Shown: positions 8,789 through 18,055, counted from the stretch's first letter. The stretch: DNA of 64,000 nt from Streptomyces griseorubiginosus (GCF_001514195.1 NZ_KQ948736.1:749328-813327); one strand, 5' to 3'. Program-made: numbers and translations. Notes: a model not told the origin generated them from the sequence alone.

Positions 8789-8832
8789 CTGGACGTTTCC
8801 ACAAAGCGGAATTAGACTTCCGACAAGCAGAA
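8789..8832 (+). promoter_or_regulatory. allR promoter with two proposed AllR boxes
   Basis: CTGGAC (8789-8794), a 17-bp spacer and TTAGAC (8812-8817) form a plausible promoter toward allR. Box TTCCACAAAGCGGAA (8797-8811) fills the end of the spacer, and box TTCCGACAAGCAGAA (8818-8832) follows the -10 directly. The starts are 21 bp apart. The placement predicts autoregulation of the IclR gene. Confidence 0.7.
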
Positions 8833-8926
8833 CGTAGCCATGCACCAGCGGGGAGTCAACCGACTGCCGGGTAGGCTGCTGCTCCTTCCTGCCCCGCCCC
8901 GAAGGCAGCCCCGAAAGGAACGCGCC

Positions 8927-9718
8927 GTGCCGACGTCCAGCGCCAGCACCACCGACTCCGCCAGGTCCGCCGGCGGGGTGCAGTCCCTCGAGCGCGCCTT
9001 CGATCTGCTGGAACGCATGGCGGACGCGGGCGGGGAGGTCGGTCTGAGCGAGCTCTCCGCGAGCAGCGGGCTGCCGCTGCCGACCATCCACCGTCTGATG
9101 CGCACGCTGGTGTCCTGCGGCTACGTCCGCCAGCAGCCCAACCGCCGCTACGCCCTCGGCCCGCGCCTGATCCGCCTCGGCGAGTCGGCCTCCCGGCTGC
9201 TCGGCACCTGGGCCCGCCCCTATCTGGCCCGCCTGGTCGAGGAGACCGGGGAGACGGCCAACATGGCCCTGCTCGACGGGGACGAGATCGTCTACGTCGC
9301 GCAGGTGCCGTCGAAGCACTCGATGCGGATGTTCACCGAGGTCGGCCGGCGCGTCCTGCCGCACTCCACGGGCGTCGGCAAGGCGCTGCTCGCCAACACC
9401 CCCGACCACGAGGTGCGCGCCCTCCTCGCCCGCACCGGCATGCCGGCCGCGACCGAGAAGACGATCACCACCCCGGACGGCTTCCTCGCGGCGCTCGTGG
9501 ACGTCCGCGCGCAGGGCTACGCCGTCGACGACAACGAGCAGGAGATCGGCGTCCGCTGCCTCGCGGTCTCGGTGCCCAACTCCCCGACCGCGGCGGCCAT
9601 TTCGATCTCCGGCCCGGCCGGCCGGGTCACCGAGGCGGCCACCGAGAAGATCGTCCCGGTACTCCAGCAGGTGGCCGGCGAACTCTCCGAGGCCCTGACC
9701 ACCCAGAACCCTGCGTGA
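8927..9718 (+). CDS. allR: IclR-family repressor, AllR-like
   Basis: A 263-aa IclR regulator. The N-terminal winged helix is at about 15-80 (VQSLERAFDLLERMAD ... LSASSGLPLPTIHRLMRTLV). The C-terminal effector domain includes YVAQVPSKHSMRMFT, HSTGVGKALLA and the DDNEQEIGVRCLAVSV strand that lines the ligand pocket. I chose the GTG at 8927 because GAAAGGA lies 6 bp upstream. It is divergent from allB. Such proteins usually bind as tetramers to paired operators, which fits the twin boxes described here. In S. coelicolor the IclR protein AllR controls allantoin genes; the effector cannot be read from the sequence. Confidence 0.9.
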   Translation: MPTSSASTTDSARSAGGVQSLERAFDLLERMADAGGEVGLSELSASSGLPLPTIHRLMRTLVSCGYVRQQPNRRYALGPRLIRLGESASRLLGTWARPYLARLVEETGETANMALLDGDEIVYVAQVPSKHSMRMFTEVGRRVLPHSTGVGKALLANTPDHEVRALLARTGMPAATEKTITTPDGFLAALVDVRAQGYAVDDNEQEIGVRCLAVSVPNSPTAAAISISGPAGRVTEAATEKIVPVLQQVAGELSEALTTQNPA

Positions 9719-10377
9719 CCGCCTTACAGCCTTGGCCGGGACGCTACACCGACCGGCACGGCACGGAGGAGGTCGTCTTCGAGACCGACGGCCGGGAGTC
9801 GATCCGCACGACGGTCAGGGGTGTCCGCTTCGAGGGCGCAACGATGGATGCGCTAGGCGCCGTCAGCGGCGACCCACCAGGGTCAGAATTCACCTGCGCC
9901 GACGGGAAGCTGTTCGCCTGTCTGCTGGAGTGGGCACAGCCCGTGCGGGTCGAGGTCGCCGGCCAGGGCGAGCAGATCGCGACGCTGCACTGCGCTCTGC
10001 GACTCGACGACCCCACGGACCACAAGGAGCTGACCGCCACTCTGCGCCTTGACGGTCACGAATTCCGTTCCACCCAGGCGGACTTCGAGAACGCCCTGCG
10101 AGAGCTCGCCCGCAGCCTCCCCCACCCGGTGCGGCTCAAGTCATGCATCTCCTGCGCATGGTCCGACTACCACCCTTGCGGCCACGGCATCATGAGCGAC
10201 CTGGCCTGCTTCCGCGGCGCGAAGGACCGCTACCTGCTGGTCGAGGGCAAGTCGGGGCCGCACAACATCTTCGACGTCTGGGACCATCGCACCGGATTCG
10301 TCCAGGAGACCTGGCTCTGTGAGCAGTTCGAGCACCGCGGCGACCATCAGGGCTACCGGGGTTCGTTCCCCGGCTAG
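9715..10377 (+). CDS. Conserved hypothetical protein (DUF6304-like) translationally coupled to allR
   Basis: A 220-aa soluble protein whose GTG start overlaps the allR stop (GTGA), so it should be co-translated with allR. The N-terminal half is beta-rich. The C-terminal half has a compact cluster of Cys and His, including SCISCAWSDYHPCGHG and a later LACF and LCEQFEH, which could bind a metal. I recall Streptomyces homologues filed as DUF6304 but am not certain. No enzyme family is recognised. The coupling to the repressor makes a link to allantoin metabolism worth considering. Confidence 0.8.
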   Translation: MTALQPWPGRYTDRHGTEEVVFETDGRESIRTTVRGVRFEGATMDALGAVSGDPPGSEFTCADGKLFACLLEWAQPVRVEVAGQGEQIATLHCALRLDDPTDHKELTATLRLDGHEFRSTQADFENALRELARSLPHPVRLKSCISCAWSDYHPCGHGIMSDLACFRGAKDRYLLVEGKSGPHNIFDVWDHRTGFVQETWLCEQFEHRGDHQGYRGSFPG

Positions 10378-10658
10378 CGCCCCGGTTCCCCGAAGAGTTC
10401 CACCGCCTCGCGGACCTCGCCCAAGCCCCGCGACAACGCGCTGACCGAGCCGATCGCTCCCGCGATCAGCAGCAACGACCGTCGCAGGCGGGGGACTTCG
10501 GGGGCGCCCTCGATCGTCATGGCGGCCAGGGCGGCGAGTTCGTCCTCGGCGATGTCGCGGTCGGGGAACTCCGCCGGGTGCGCGGCGAGTTCGCGGCGCA
10601 GTCGGGAGACCGCGGTCCGCAGTTCGGTCACTCTCGGATCGTTGTCGCTGCCGCTCAC
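10374..10658 (-). CDS. Small conserved hypothetical protein (DUF5955-like)
   Basis: A 94-aa helical protein: an N-terminal helix VTELRTAVSRLRRELAA, a middle acidic segment (DIAEDELAALAAM), and a hydrophobic C-terminal helix RSLLLIAGAIGSVSAL. The pattern is common in Streptomyces and I believe it is filed as DUF5955. The GTG at 10658 gives the family's usual start. It is convergent with the preceding gene, sharing 4 bp. Function unknown. Confidence 0.72.
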   Translation of the reverse strand: MSGSDNDPRVTELRTAVSRLRRELAAHPAEFPDRDIAEDELAALAAMTIEGAPEVPRLRRSLLLIAGAIGSVSALSRGLGEVREAVELFGEPGR

Positions 10659-10851
10659 CGGTCTCTGTCCCAAGCTCCGCAACACAGCTCTCCCCCGCAC
10701 ACCTTCCGCACCTGATGTCCCGGCGGCGCTGGTCGGGCGCCGAGGGATGCGGGTCAGTAAACGCCACACGGGGCGCCGGGCGCCACCGTGCGGACCGAAA
10801 TTAAGCCCGCTGAAACCCGCCGTACACCGGCGCGTCCGGTATGCAGGACGC

Positions 10852-11451
10852 ATGACGGAGAACGAACAGCAGGTCGCCGGGCTGCTCCTGGCCGCGGGCG
10901 GCGGGCGGCGGCTCGGCGGACGGCCCAAGGCACTGCTCGAACACCGGGGCCGCCCGCTCGTCGAGCACGCGGTGGGCGTCCTGCGCGCGGCGGGCTGCGC
11001 ACGGGTGCACGTGGTCCTGGGCGCCGCCGCGGCGGCCGTACGGGAGCGGGCGGAGCTCGGTGAGTGCGTGATCGTGGAGAACCCGGCGTGGGGCGAGGGG
11101 ATGGGGTCGTCGTTGCGGGCCGGGCTCGACTCGTTCGCCGGAACGCCGGCACGGGCCGTGCTGGTGTCGCTCGTCGACCAGCCCGGCATCGGGGCGGAGG
11201 CGGTGCGCCGGGTGCTCGGCACGTACGAGGACGAGACCTCGCTCGCCTCGGCCGCCTACGACGGCGTACGCGGCCACCCCGTCCTGCTCGGGAGCGCCCA
11301 CTGGGCCGGGATCGCCGCGACTGCGACCGGCGACCAGGGGGCACGCGCCTACCTGAAGGAGCACCGGGACGCGCTCACGCTCGTCGAGTGCGGGGACGTG
11401 GCGCGGCCGTACGACATCGACACGGCAGCGGATCTCGCACACCTGGAGTGA
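10852..11451 (+). CDS. MobA/MocA-like nucleotidyltransferase
   Basis: A 199-aa protein with the NTP-transferase start LLLAAGGGRRLGG-RPKALLEHRG, a P-loop-like signature plus the following Lys. The substrate-side motifs ENPAWGEGMGSSLRAGLD and LVDQPGI are typical of MocA-type molybdenum cofactor cytidylyltransferases and other MobA relatives. Such enzymes finish the cofactor of xanthine dehydrogenase, the enzyme that feeds the urate genes at 36-41 kb. Position just upstream of aceB and near allB fits that role, but xanthine dehydrogenase is not in the window. Substrate assignment is inference. Confidence 0.85.
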   Translation: MTENEQQVAGLLLAAGGGRRLGGRPKALLEHRGRPLVEHAVGVLRAAGCARVHVVLGAAAAAVRERAELGECVIVENPAWGEGMGSSLRAGLDSFAGTPARAVLVSLVDQPGIGAEAVRRVLGTYEDETSLASAAYDGVRGHPVLLGSAHWAGIAATATGDQGARAYLKEHRDALTLVECGDVARPYDIDTAADLAHLE

Positions 11452-11511
11452 GAGAGGTGACACTGAGCGCCACATTGCCTCGACCCGGAGAATCTCGACA
11501 TCAACAAACCA

Positions 11512-11553
11512 TTGAAATTCCACGATGAGGAAACTAGTATCCACTGTTCAGAA
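11512..11553 (+). promoter_or_regulatory. aceB promoter with AllR boxes inside it
   Basis: TTGAAA (11512-11517), a 17-bp spacer and TAGTAT (11535-11540) form a good promoter toward aceB. The box TTCCACGATGAGGAA (11518-11532) starts at the first base of the spacer, and ATCCACTGTTCAGAA (11539-11553) starts inside the -10. The boxes are 21 bp apart. Binding there would block polymerase directly. Confidence 0.78.
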
Positions 11554-11635
11554 GCGCCCTACCGCTCCGGGGGCGCTCCCCGCCGTACCCGGTTCGACTG
11601 GCACCCGGTGCCACCGCTGAAGGAAGTGACCGCTC

Positions 11636-13261
<1,626 letters not shown>

Positions 13262-13268
13262 CGAGCCG

Positions 13269-13538
13269 TCACTTGTCCGAGTGGCCCAGGGACTTCCCCG
13301 GGGCCACTCGGTCGCGTACGGCCTGCTTGACCGCCGTGGGTTCCGGGAAGCCCTGCTCCCGGCGGTCCCAGACGACCTCGTCGTCGACGCGGACCACGAA
13401 GACACCGCCCGTGCCCGGCCTGAGCGACAGTTCGGTCAGTTCGGTCTCGAAGGTGGTGAGCAGCTCCTGTGCCAGCCAGGCCGCGCGGGGCAGCCAACGG
13501 CACTGGGTGCAGTACTCGATCTGTACGACGGGGCTCAT
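13269..13538 (-). CDS. SelT/SelW/SelH (Rdx) family thioredoxin-like protein
   Basis: An 89-aa Rdx-type protein. Its N-terminus is VQIEYCTQCRWLPRAAWLAQELL, with a CxxC redox pair (Cys, not selenocysteine) right after the first strand. The C-terminal part FVVRVDDEVVWDRREQGFPE is the family's typical second motif. It is likely a cytoplasmic thiol-redox protein of unknown partner. Its ATG overlaps the stop of the HipA-like gene upstream (ATGA), so the two are co-translated. Confidence 0.88.
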   Translation of the reverse strand: MSPVVQIEYCTQCRWLPRAAWLAQELLTTFETELTELSLRPGTGGVFVVRVDDEVVWDRREQGFPEPTAVKQAVRDRVAPGKSLGHSDK

Positions 13539-14440
13539 CCGAGGTGCACCGACCAATCCTGTTCCGCGGCGGGTTTGCCGTGCAGGTCGGGGACCCGCTT
13601 CAGCCACTTGGGCCGGCCTTCCTGTGTCCGCGCCGCGCGCAGGGCCTCCTCCGCGGCGAGTTCCTCCCGGGTGGGGAAGTCGGTGGGCAGCCAGGCCTCG
13701 GAGGCCCGCACGCGCGCGTGGAGGTACGTCACATAGGCCTCGCGCGCCTCGGCCGGGGTCGCGAAGTCGGTGAGCCAGGCGTCGGGAACGGCCGCCGTGA
13801 CCTCGCGCAGGACGTCGAGAGTGACCTTGGGCGCGAGTTCCGCGTCGGCGGCGCGCACGTCGGGGCCGTAGTGGCCGAGGGCGTGATGGCGGAAGTCGTA
13901 GGACTTCGCGGGGTCCGTGCCGTCCCAGCGGTGGTGGAAGACCAGGGCGGCCCCGTGGTCGATGAGCCACAGCCGCGGGGGTGCGACACCGAGCGTGGGC
14001 CAGACCATCAGGTTCGAACTGTGCACCGTACGGTCGACGTTGACGGTCAGCGCGTCCAGCCAGACGATCCGGCCGGCCTCCAGCGGGTCCACGGGGAACA
14101 GGCCCGCGATCTCGGGCGTGAAGTCACGCGCGCCCGGCAGGTAGTCCATGCCGAGGTTCACCCCCGCGCTCGCCGCGTGCAGGTCCCGCACCTCCTGGTG
14201 CGGCTCGCTGTCCGCGATGGCCGGGTCGAAGCGCACCAGGACCAGTTCGGGGAAGCGCAGCCCCAGGGCCCGCGCCAGCTCACCGACGATCACCTCGGCG
14301 ACCAGCGCCTTGCGGCCCTGTGCGGAGCCGGTGAACTTCACGACGTACGTGCCCAGATCGTCGGCCTCCACGACGCCGGGCACGGAACCGCCGGAGCGCA
14401 GCGGTTCGACGTAGTGCGTCGCGGTGACCTCCCTCAGCAT
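13535..14440 (-). CDS. HipA-like kinase family protein
   Basis: A 301-aa protein resembling the catalytic part of HipA kinases. The ATP-side segment is YVVKFTGSAQGRKALVAEVIVGELARALGL. LDALTVNVDRTVHSSNLMVW resembles the catalytic loop, and LWLIDHGAALVFHH the metal-binding Asp loop. No HipB-like antitoxin lies upstream, so it is not a classical toxin-antitoxin module. Instead it is coupled to an Rdx protein. In Streptomyces such stand-alone HipA family kinases are common and of unknown substrate. Confidence 0.82.
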   Translation of the reverse strand: MLREVTATHYVEPLRSGGSVPGVVEADDLGTYVVKFTGSAQGRKALVAEVIVGELARALGLRFPELVLVRFDPAIADSEPHQEVRDLHAASAGVNLGMDYLPGARDFTPEIAGLFPVDPLEAGRIVWLDALTVNVDRTVHSSNLMVWPTLGVAPPRLWLIDHGAALVFHHRWDGTDPAKSYDFRHHALGHYGPDVRAADAELAPKVTLDVLREVTAAVPDAWLTDFATPAEAREAYVTYLHARVRASEAWLPTDFPTREELAAEEALRAARTQEGRPKWLKRVPDLHGKPAAEQDWSVHLG

Positions 14441-14585
14441 TTCTCCAGGCTATACGTAGTTCTGCGTACACCCGCGACGGACCGCGTGCGATTGCAACCG
14501 GGGCGGCCTGAGAAAAGTGTTACTGGAGGGAGTCCGTGCGTTTGACCGGCGCACGGCAGAGGAAACCGGCGAGAAGCGGGGGACG

Positions 14586-15353
14586 ATGAGCGGCATAGTG
14601 ATTCATTTGCCACAGGAACCGGCACAAACGGTACGGCTCGGTCCGGGTGAGGTGGCACGCTTCGGGCGCGGCTCCGACGCGGCACCCGTGGAGCTGCGGC
14701 TCGCGGACCCCTCGGTGTCCCGGCTGGCCGGGGAGATCCGGGTGACCGACGAGCACTGGCTGCTGAGCAACTTCAGCGCGACGCAGAGCTATCTGGTGGA
14801 GAACCCGGAGGGCGCCGGAGAGTATCTGCGGGTGCCGCCGCGCCGGGTCGGGGCGCCCATCCCCTTCGAGTTCGCACGGGTCGTGCTGCCCACGCGCGGA
14901 TCCGGGGTGAGCTTCCACGTCTTCGCGCCCGACCACGTCTACCTCGATCCGAGCGGGCCGGAGGGCGACCACCGGGGCACCCGCACCCTGACCGCGTACT
15001 CGCTGGACCAGACCGCCGCGTACTTCCTGGTGCTGGTCGCGCTCTGTGAGCCGCGCCTGCGCGACGAGTCGGCGCTCGCGGTACCCACCACCCCCGAGAT
15101 CGTCGAGCGGCTGCGCAGGCACCCGCAGTACGGGCGCCTCACGGCCCGCGCGGTCAGCGCCCACATCGACTACCTCGCCGACGAGAAACTCCGCATCGTC
15201 TCGCCCGCCGAGCGGGAACCGGGCCGCGGTGCCCGTCGCAACGGCAAGCGCGAGACGCTCGTCGGCGTCGCGCTGCGCTTCGGCCTCGTCGACGAGCGGC
15301 ACCTCGGGCTCCTTCCGGCCCGCACCCCGTCCGGGGCGGGGGCATGCCGGTGA
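14586..15353 (+). CDS. FHA domain protein
   Basis: A 255-aa protein. Residues about 15-90 form an FHA domain: the ARFGRGSD loop, then DPSVSRLAGEI (SxxH/R-type phosphothreonine contact), then LLSNFSATQSYLVEN (the SxN motif). The C-terminal half is mostly helical with a winged-helix-like stretch (IVERLRRHPQYGRLTARAVSAHIDYLADEKLR). It should bind a phosphothreonine peptide, most simply from the kinase encoded by the next gene, which it overlaps by 10 bp. I take the ATG at 14586 because the FHA fold begins there. Confidence 0.88.
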   Translation: MSGIVIHLPQEPAQTVRLGPGEVARFGRGSDAAPVELRLADPSVSRLAGEIRVTDEHWLLSNFSATQSYLVENPEGAGEYLRVPPRRVGAPIPFEFARVVLPTRGSGVSFHVFAPDHVYLDPSGPEGDHRGTRTLTAYSLDQTAAYFLVLVALCEPRLRDESALAVPTTPEIVERLRRHPQYGRLTARAVSAHIDYLADEKLRIVSPAEREPGRGARRNGKRETLVGVALRFGLVDERHLGLLPARTPSGAGACR

Positions 15354-16951
15354 GCGGGGCGGGACCGAGGGTTCCCCGCGGTCTGCGGGTCGGCGACTGG
15401 GAGGTCGGGGAGCCGATCGCCGAAGGCGGCTGGGGATGGGTCTACGAGGGCCGTCGCGTGGCGAACACGGACGCGGGCGGCAGCAGCACAGGACCCACGG
15501 CCGCGGGCCGCAGCAGCACAGGACCCACGGCCGCGGGCCGCAGCACGGACGCCACGGACAGGGACCGCGGCGCGGGCGCGGTGGACGGGGGCCACGGCAC
15601 AGGTGTCACGGACAGGGGCCGGGCCGCGGGCGCGGGCGACGCGGGCCACGGCACAGGCGCGGCGGGCGGTGACCGGGCCGTCGCGCTGAAGTTCATGCCG
15701 ACGGCCGGGCTCGCCCCGCGCCAAGCTCGTGGGCTGGCGGAGAGCGCCCGGCGGGAGAGCGAGTTCGGGCGCCGGAACCGGCATCCCCGGCTGATCCGGC
15801 TGCTCGACTCGGTCGTCCTGGACGAGCCGGACCATCCCCAGCTCGACGGGGCGGTCGTGCTGGTGATGGAGCGCGCCGAGCGCAGTCTGCGGCAGCTCCT
15901 GGAGGCCGAAGGTCCCCTCGCGGGCGGCGCGGGCACGCGGATCCTGACGCAGATCTGCGAGGGGCTGGCGCATCTGCACGCTCTGGGCTGGGTGCACGGC
16001 GACCTCAAGCCCGACAACGTCCTGCTCATGGCGGACGGTTCGGTCCGGCTGTCGGACTTCGGGCTGGCCGCCGAGCTCGACGGCACCCTCGGCACGCACG
16101 CGTGGATGCCGCCCGCGGGCACCCCCGACTATCTGCCGCCCGAACGCTGGCGGGCCCCGTTGGGCGAGCGCGGTGTGCAGGTCCGTCCGAGCACCGACAT
16201 CTGGGCCCTCGGCATCGTGATCCACCAGGTGTTCACCGGCGGCGCCTCGCCCTTCCCCGGCGCGACGGCGGCGGCCCGCGGCGCGGCCGTACAGGAGTTC
16301 GCGGCCGGACGGGCGCCACTGCGGCTGGATCCCGCCGTGCCCGAGGTGTGGCGCGCGCTCGCCGCGGACTGCCTGGCACCCGCCCACGAGAGCCGCGCCG
16401 CGCACACCGCGCAGGAGGTGCTGACCCGCGTCCGGGCGGCCGAGGGCGACGCGTCCGACGCGCCGGGCGACACCGCTCCCCCACGCCGTCGGCGGCGGCT
16501 GGTGCTCGGCGCCGTGACGGCCACGGCGCTGGGCGCGGCGACGGCCGTGGGCTGGCCGTACATCGTCGCGGACAACGAGGACCACACGGCGGGCAAGGGC
16601 ACCGAGGTGCACACCGAGAACATCTCCGGCACCGCATCGGCCGGCGCCCGTGTCACGGTGTTCAACGTCGAGAAGTACTGCCGCGACCGGGCCGAGGCGC
16701 GCGACCCGATCTGCAGTCTGGGTCTCGCGGTCGACCCCCGGGCCGCCTACACGATCGACAACGTCGTGCCCACCCGCGTGTGGCACGGGGACGTGCTGCC
16801 CGCCGAGTGCCGGATGAGCAAGGGGCTGCCGGTGACCGACGAGGTCGGCACCCGCACCACCACGTGGTACAAGGTCCGGCTGCGGGACGGCAGGGCATGG
16901 CTTCCGGCCGTGCGGACCAAGGACCGTCCCGCCGTGCCCGAATGCGCTTGA
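15344..16951 (+). CDS. Transmembrane Ser/Thr protein kinase with interrupted N-lobe and SH3-like ectodomain
   Basis: A 535-aa kinase. The P-loop AEGGWGWV is at 26-33 and the VAIK-type Lys at 116 (AVALKF). Between them residues 41-110 are a Gly/Ser/Thr/Arg-rich insert not found in ordinary kinases. The rest of the core is normal: HGDLKPDN (Asp220; HGD instead of HRD), DFG (238-240), GTPDYLPPE and DIWALG. A basic stretch RRRRR (381-385) precedes a membrane helix (about 386-408). The outer 125 residues have four Cys (446, 457, 489, 534) and an SH3-like run WYKVRLRDGRAWLPAVR. An in-frame GTG at 15350 is an alternative start with a GTGA overlap. The neighbours are FHA and wall proteins with similar outer modules. 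Confidence 0.9.
   Translation: MPVSGAGPRVPRGLRVGDWEVGEPIAEGGWGWVYEGRRVANTDAGGSSTGPTAAGRSSTGPTAAGRSTDATDRDRGAGAVDGGHGTGVTDRGRAAGAGDAGHGTGAAGGDRAVALKFMPTAGLAPRQARGLAESARRESEFGRRNRHPRLIRLLDSVVLDEPDHPQLDGAVVLVMERAERSLRQLLEAEGPLAGGAGTRILTQICEGLAHLHALGWVHGDLKPDNVLLMADGSVRLSDFGLAAELDGTLGTHAWMPPAGTPDYLPPERWRAPLGERGVQVRPSTDIWALGIVIHQVFTGGASPFPGATAAARGAAVQEFAAGRAPLRLDPAVPEVWRALAADCLAPAHESRAAHTAQEVLTRVRAAEGDASDAPGDTAPPRRRRRLVLGAVTATALGAATAVGWPYIVADNEDHTAGKGTEVHTENISGTASAGARVTVFNVEKYCRDRAEARDPICSLGLAVDPRAAYTIDNVVPTRVWHGDVLPAECRMSKGLPVTDEVGTRTTTWYKVRLRDGRAWLPAVRTKDRPAVPECA
15481..15540 (+). repeat. Perfect 30-bp tandem duplication inside the kinase gene
   Basis: 15481-15510 and 15511-15540 are identical and in frame. 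Most of each unit encodes SSTGPTAAGR. A third partial copy starts at 15541. A further GGCCACGGCACAGG pair occurs at about 15591 and 15643. The insert appears to have grown by in-frame duplication. Confidence 0.95.
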
Positions 16952-17000
16952 TCCTCCCCGGCCCGGCCGGTGCTCTGCGGCACCGGCCGGGCCGGTCGGG

Positions 17001-17891
17001 TCAGGCGCAGGTCCCGATGTCGCGGCCGTCGTTGTCCTTGGCCTCGTCGTTGCCCCACTTCTGGAGGTAGTAGGCGGAGACGTACGCCCGCCCCGACCCG
17101 CCCGGCGCGACCTCGTCGAGGTCGGTGAGCAGCCACCAGTGGTTGTACGACGTGTCGTTGCCGACCTTGTGGCCCCACTTCTTGCACAGGACGTAGTTGG
17201 TGCCCTTGCGCAGGGTGCCCTGGGGGGCGCAGCGCGCGGTGCTGTCGCCGACGCAGTCCACGTACCTGTACCCGGTGGCGTCGGCATAGGTGTCGACCCA
17301 GAACCGGTCGGGCTGACCGCCCCCGCCGTCGCACGCGTTGGTGCTCTTGACCTGAGGGAACGGGCCGTTCGGGCTGAGCCGGTACTCGGTGCCCTGGATC
17401 ACCGGGTGGACCATCTCGTCGGTCTCGCCGTCGTTGTCGCCGTTGCTGTCGTAGAGCTGCTCGTAGTGCAGGTGCGCCTCCTCCGTGCCGACCAGGCCGA
17501 GCCGTCCGAGGGGGGTGCCGGAGTCGACGCGCTGGCCGAGGCTCACGTCGATGCGGTCCATGTGGAGATAGACCGTGAACCAGCCGCCGCCGTGGTTGAT
17601 CTCGACCCCGCCGGGCGGGAAGAACTCGGTGACCGTGCCGGCGGCGGAGGCGGCGACCGTCGCGCCTAGGGTGGAGCCGCCGACCCGGTACATGTCGAGC
17701 TTCTTGTCGTCGGGCGCGTGGCCCAGGTACGTCTGCAACTGCCAGGTCTGTCCGCACGCGAACGGCAGTCGGAAGTCCGGGCGGGCGGCGGGCGCCGCCG
17801 TCGCGGCCGGCGCGCTCGCGCACACCCCCGCCGTCATCAGCAACGCGATCAGCGCCGCCGCCCAGCCCGGTTTCCCTCGCCACAGCCTCAC
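17001..17891 (-). CDS. Secreted M23-family peptidase with C-terminal SH3-like region
   Basis: About 296 aa from the GTG at 17891. The signal peptide is KPGWAAALIALLMTAGVCASAPAATAAPAA. A lysostaphin-like M23 fold follows, with a possible first metal site near GHAPDDKKLD, the GVEINHGGGWFTVYLHMDRIDVSLGQRVDSGTPLG strands and the HLHYEQ HxH motif. The C-terminal 110 residues have paired Cys and repeated W/Y and resemble the SH3-like modules of the neighbouring genes. It should cut peptidoglycan cross-links outside the cell. Whether the metal site is intact is less clear than in the 19505 gene. A longer in-frame start at 18026 would add only repeat-encoded sequence. Confidence 0.82.
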   Translation of the reverse strand: MRLWRGKPGWAAALIALLMTAGVCASAPAATAAPAARPDFRLPFACGQTWQLQTYLGHAPDDKKLDMYRVGGSTLGATVAASAAGTVTEFFPPGGVEINHGGGWFTVYLHMDRIDVSLGQRVDSGTPLGRLGLVGTEEAHLHYEQLYDSNGDNDGETDEMVHPVIQGTEYRLSPNGPFPQVKSTNACDGGGGQPDRFWVDTYADATGYRYVDCVGDSTARCAPQGTLRKGTNYVLCKKWGHKVGNDTSYNHWWLLTDLDEVAPGGSGRAYVSAYYLQKWGNDEAKDNDGRDIGTCA

Positions 17892-17912
17892 GGGTCCCTG
17901 CCCTTCCTGTCG

Positions 17913-17975
17913 TGTCCTGTCGGTGCTGTCGGTCCAGTCGGTCCTGTAGGTCCAGTCGGTCCTGTAGGTCCTGTC
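17913..17975. repeat. 9-bp tandem array, 7 units of GGTCCWGTM type
   Basis: Seven 9-bp units (GGTCCAGTC, GGTCCTGTA, GGTCCTGTC and variants) lie just upstream of the GTG start of the M23 gene, where its leader or promoter should be. In the minus frame they would encode a TYRTDW-like repeat if translated. Confidence 0.88.
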
Positions 17976-18019
17976 GGTGTCCCGCGCCGACAGTGCCGCA
18001 GAGCGGCCGGGAAGGGACT

Positions 18020-18033
18020 CCGGCACGTTCCGG
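18020..18033. promoter_or_regulatory. Near-palindrome CCGGCACGTTCCGG upstream of the M23 gene
   Basis: It lies 129 bp upstream of the start at 17891 and differs by one base from the perfect palindrome at 19421-19434 in the promoter region of the two other SH3-like genes. A shared operator is inferred. Confidence 0.45.
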
Positions 18034-18055
18034 GGTGGCCGCGGCGCTCAGCGGG

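Noticed and set aside
15170..17287. 705-codon minus frame over the kinase gene
   Set aside because: Antisense shadow of a kinase with intact motifs; the peptide is Arg/Pro-rich.
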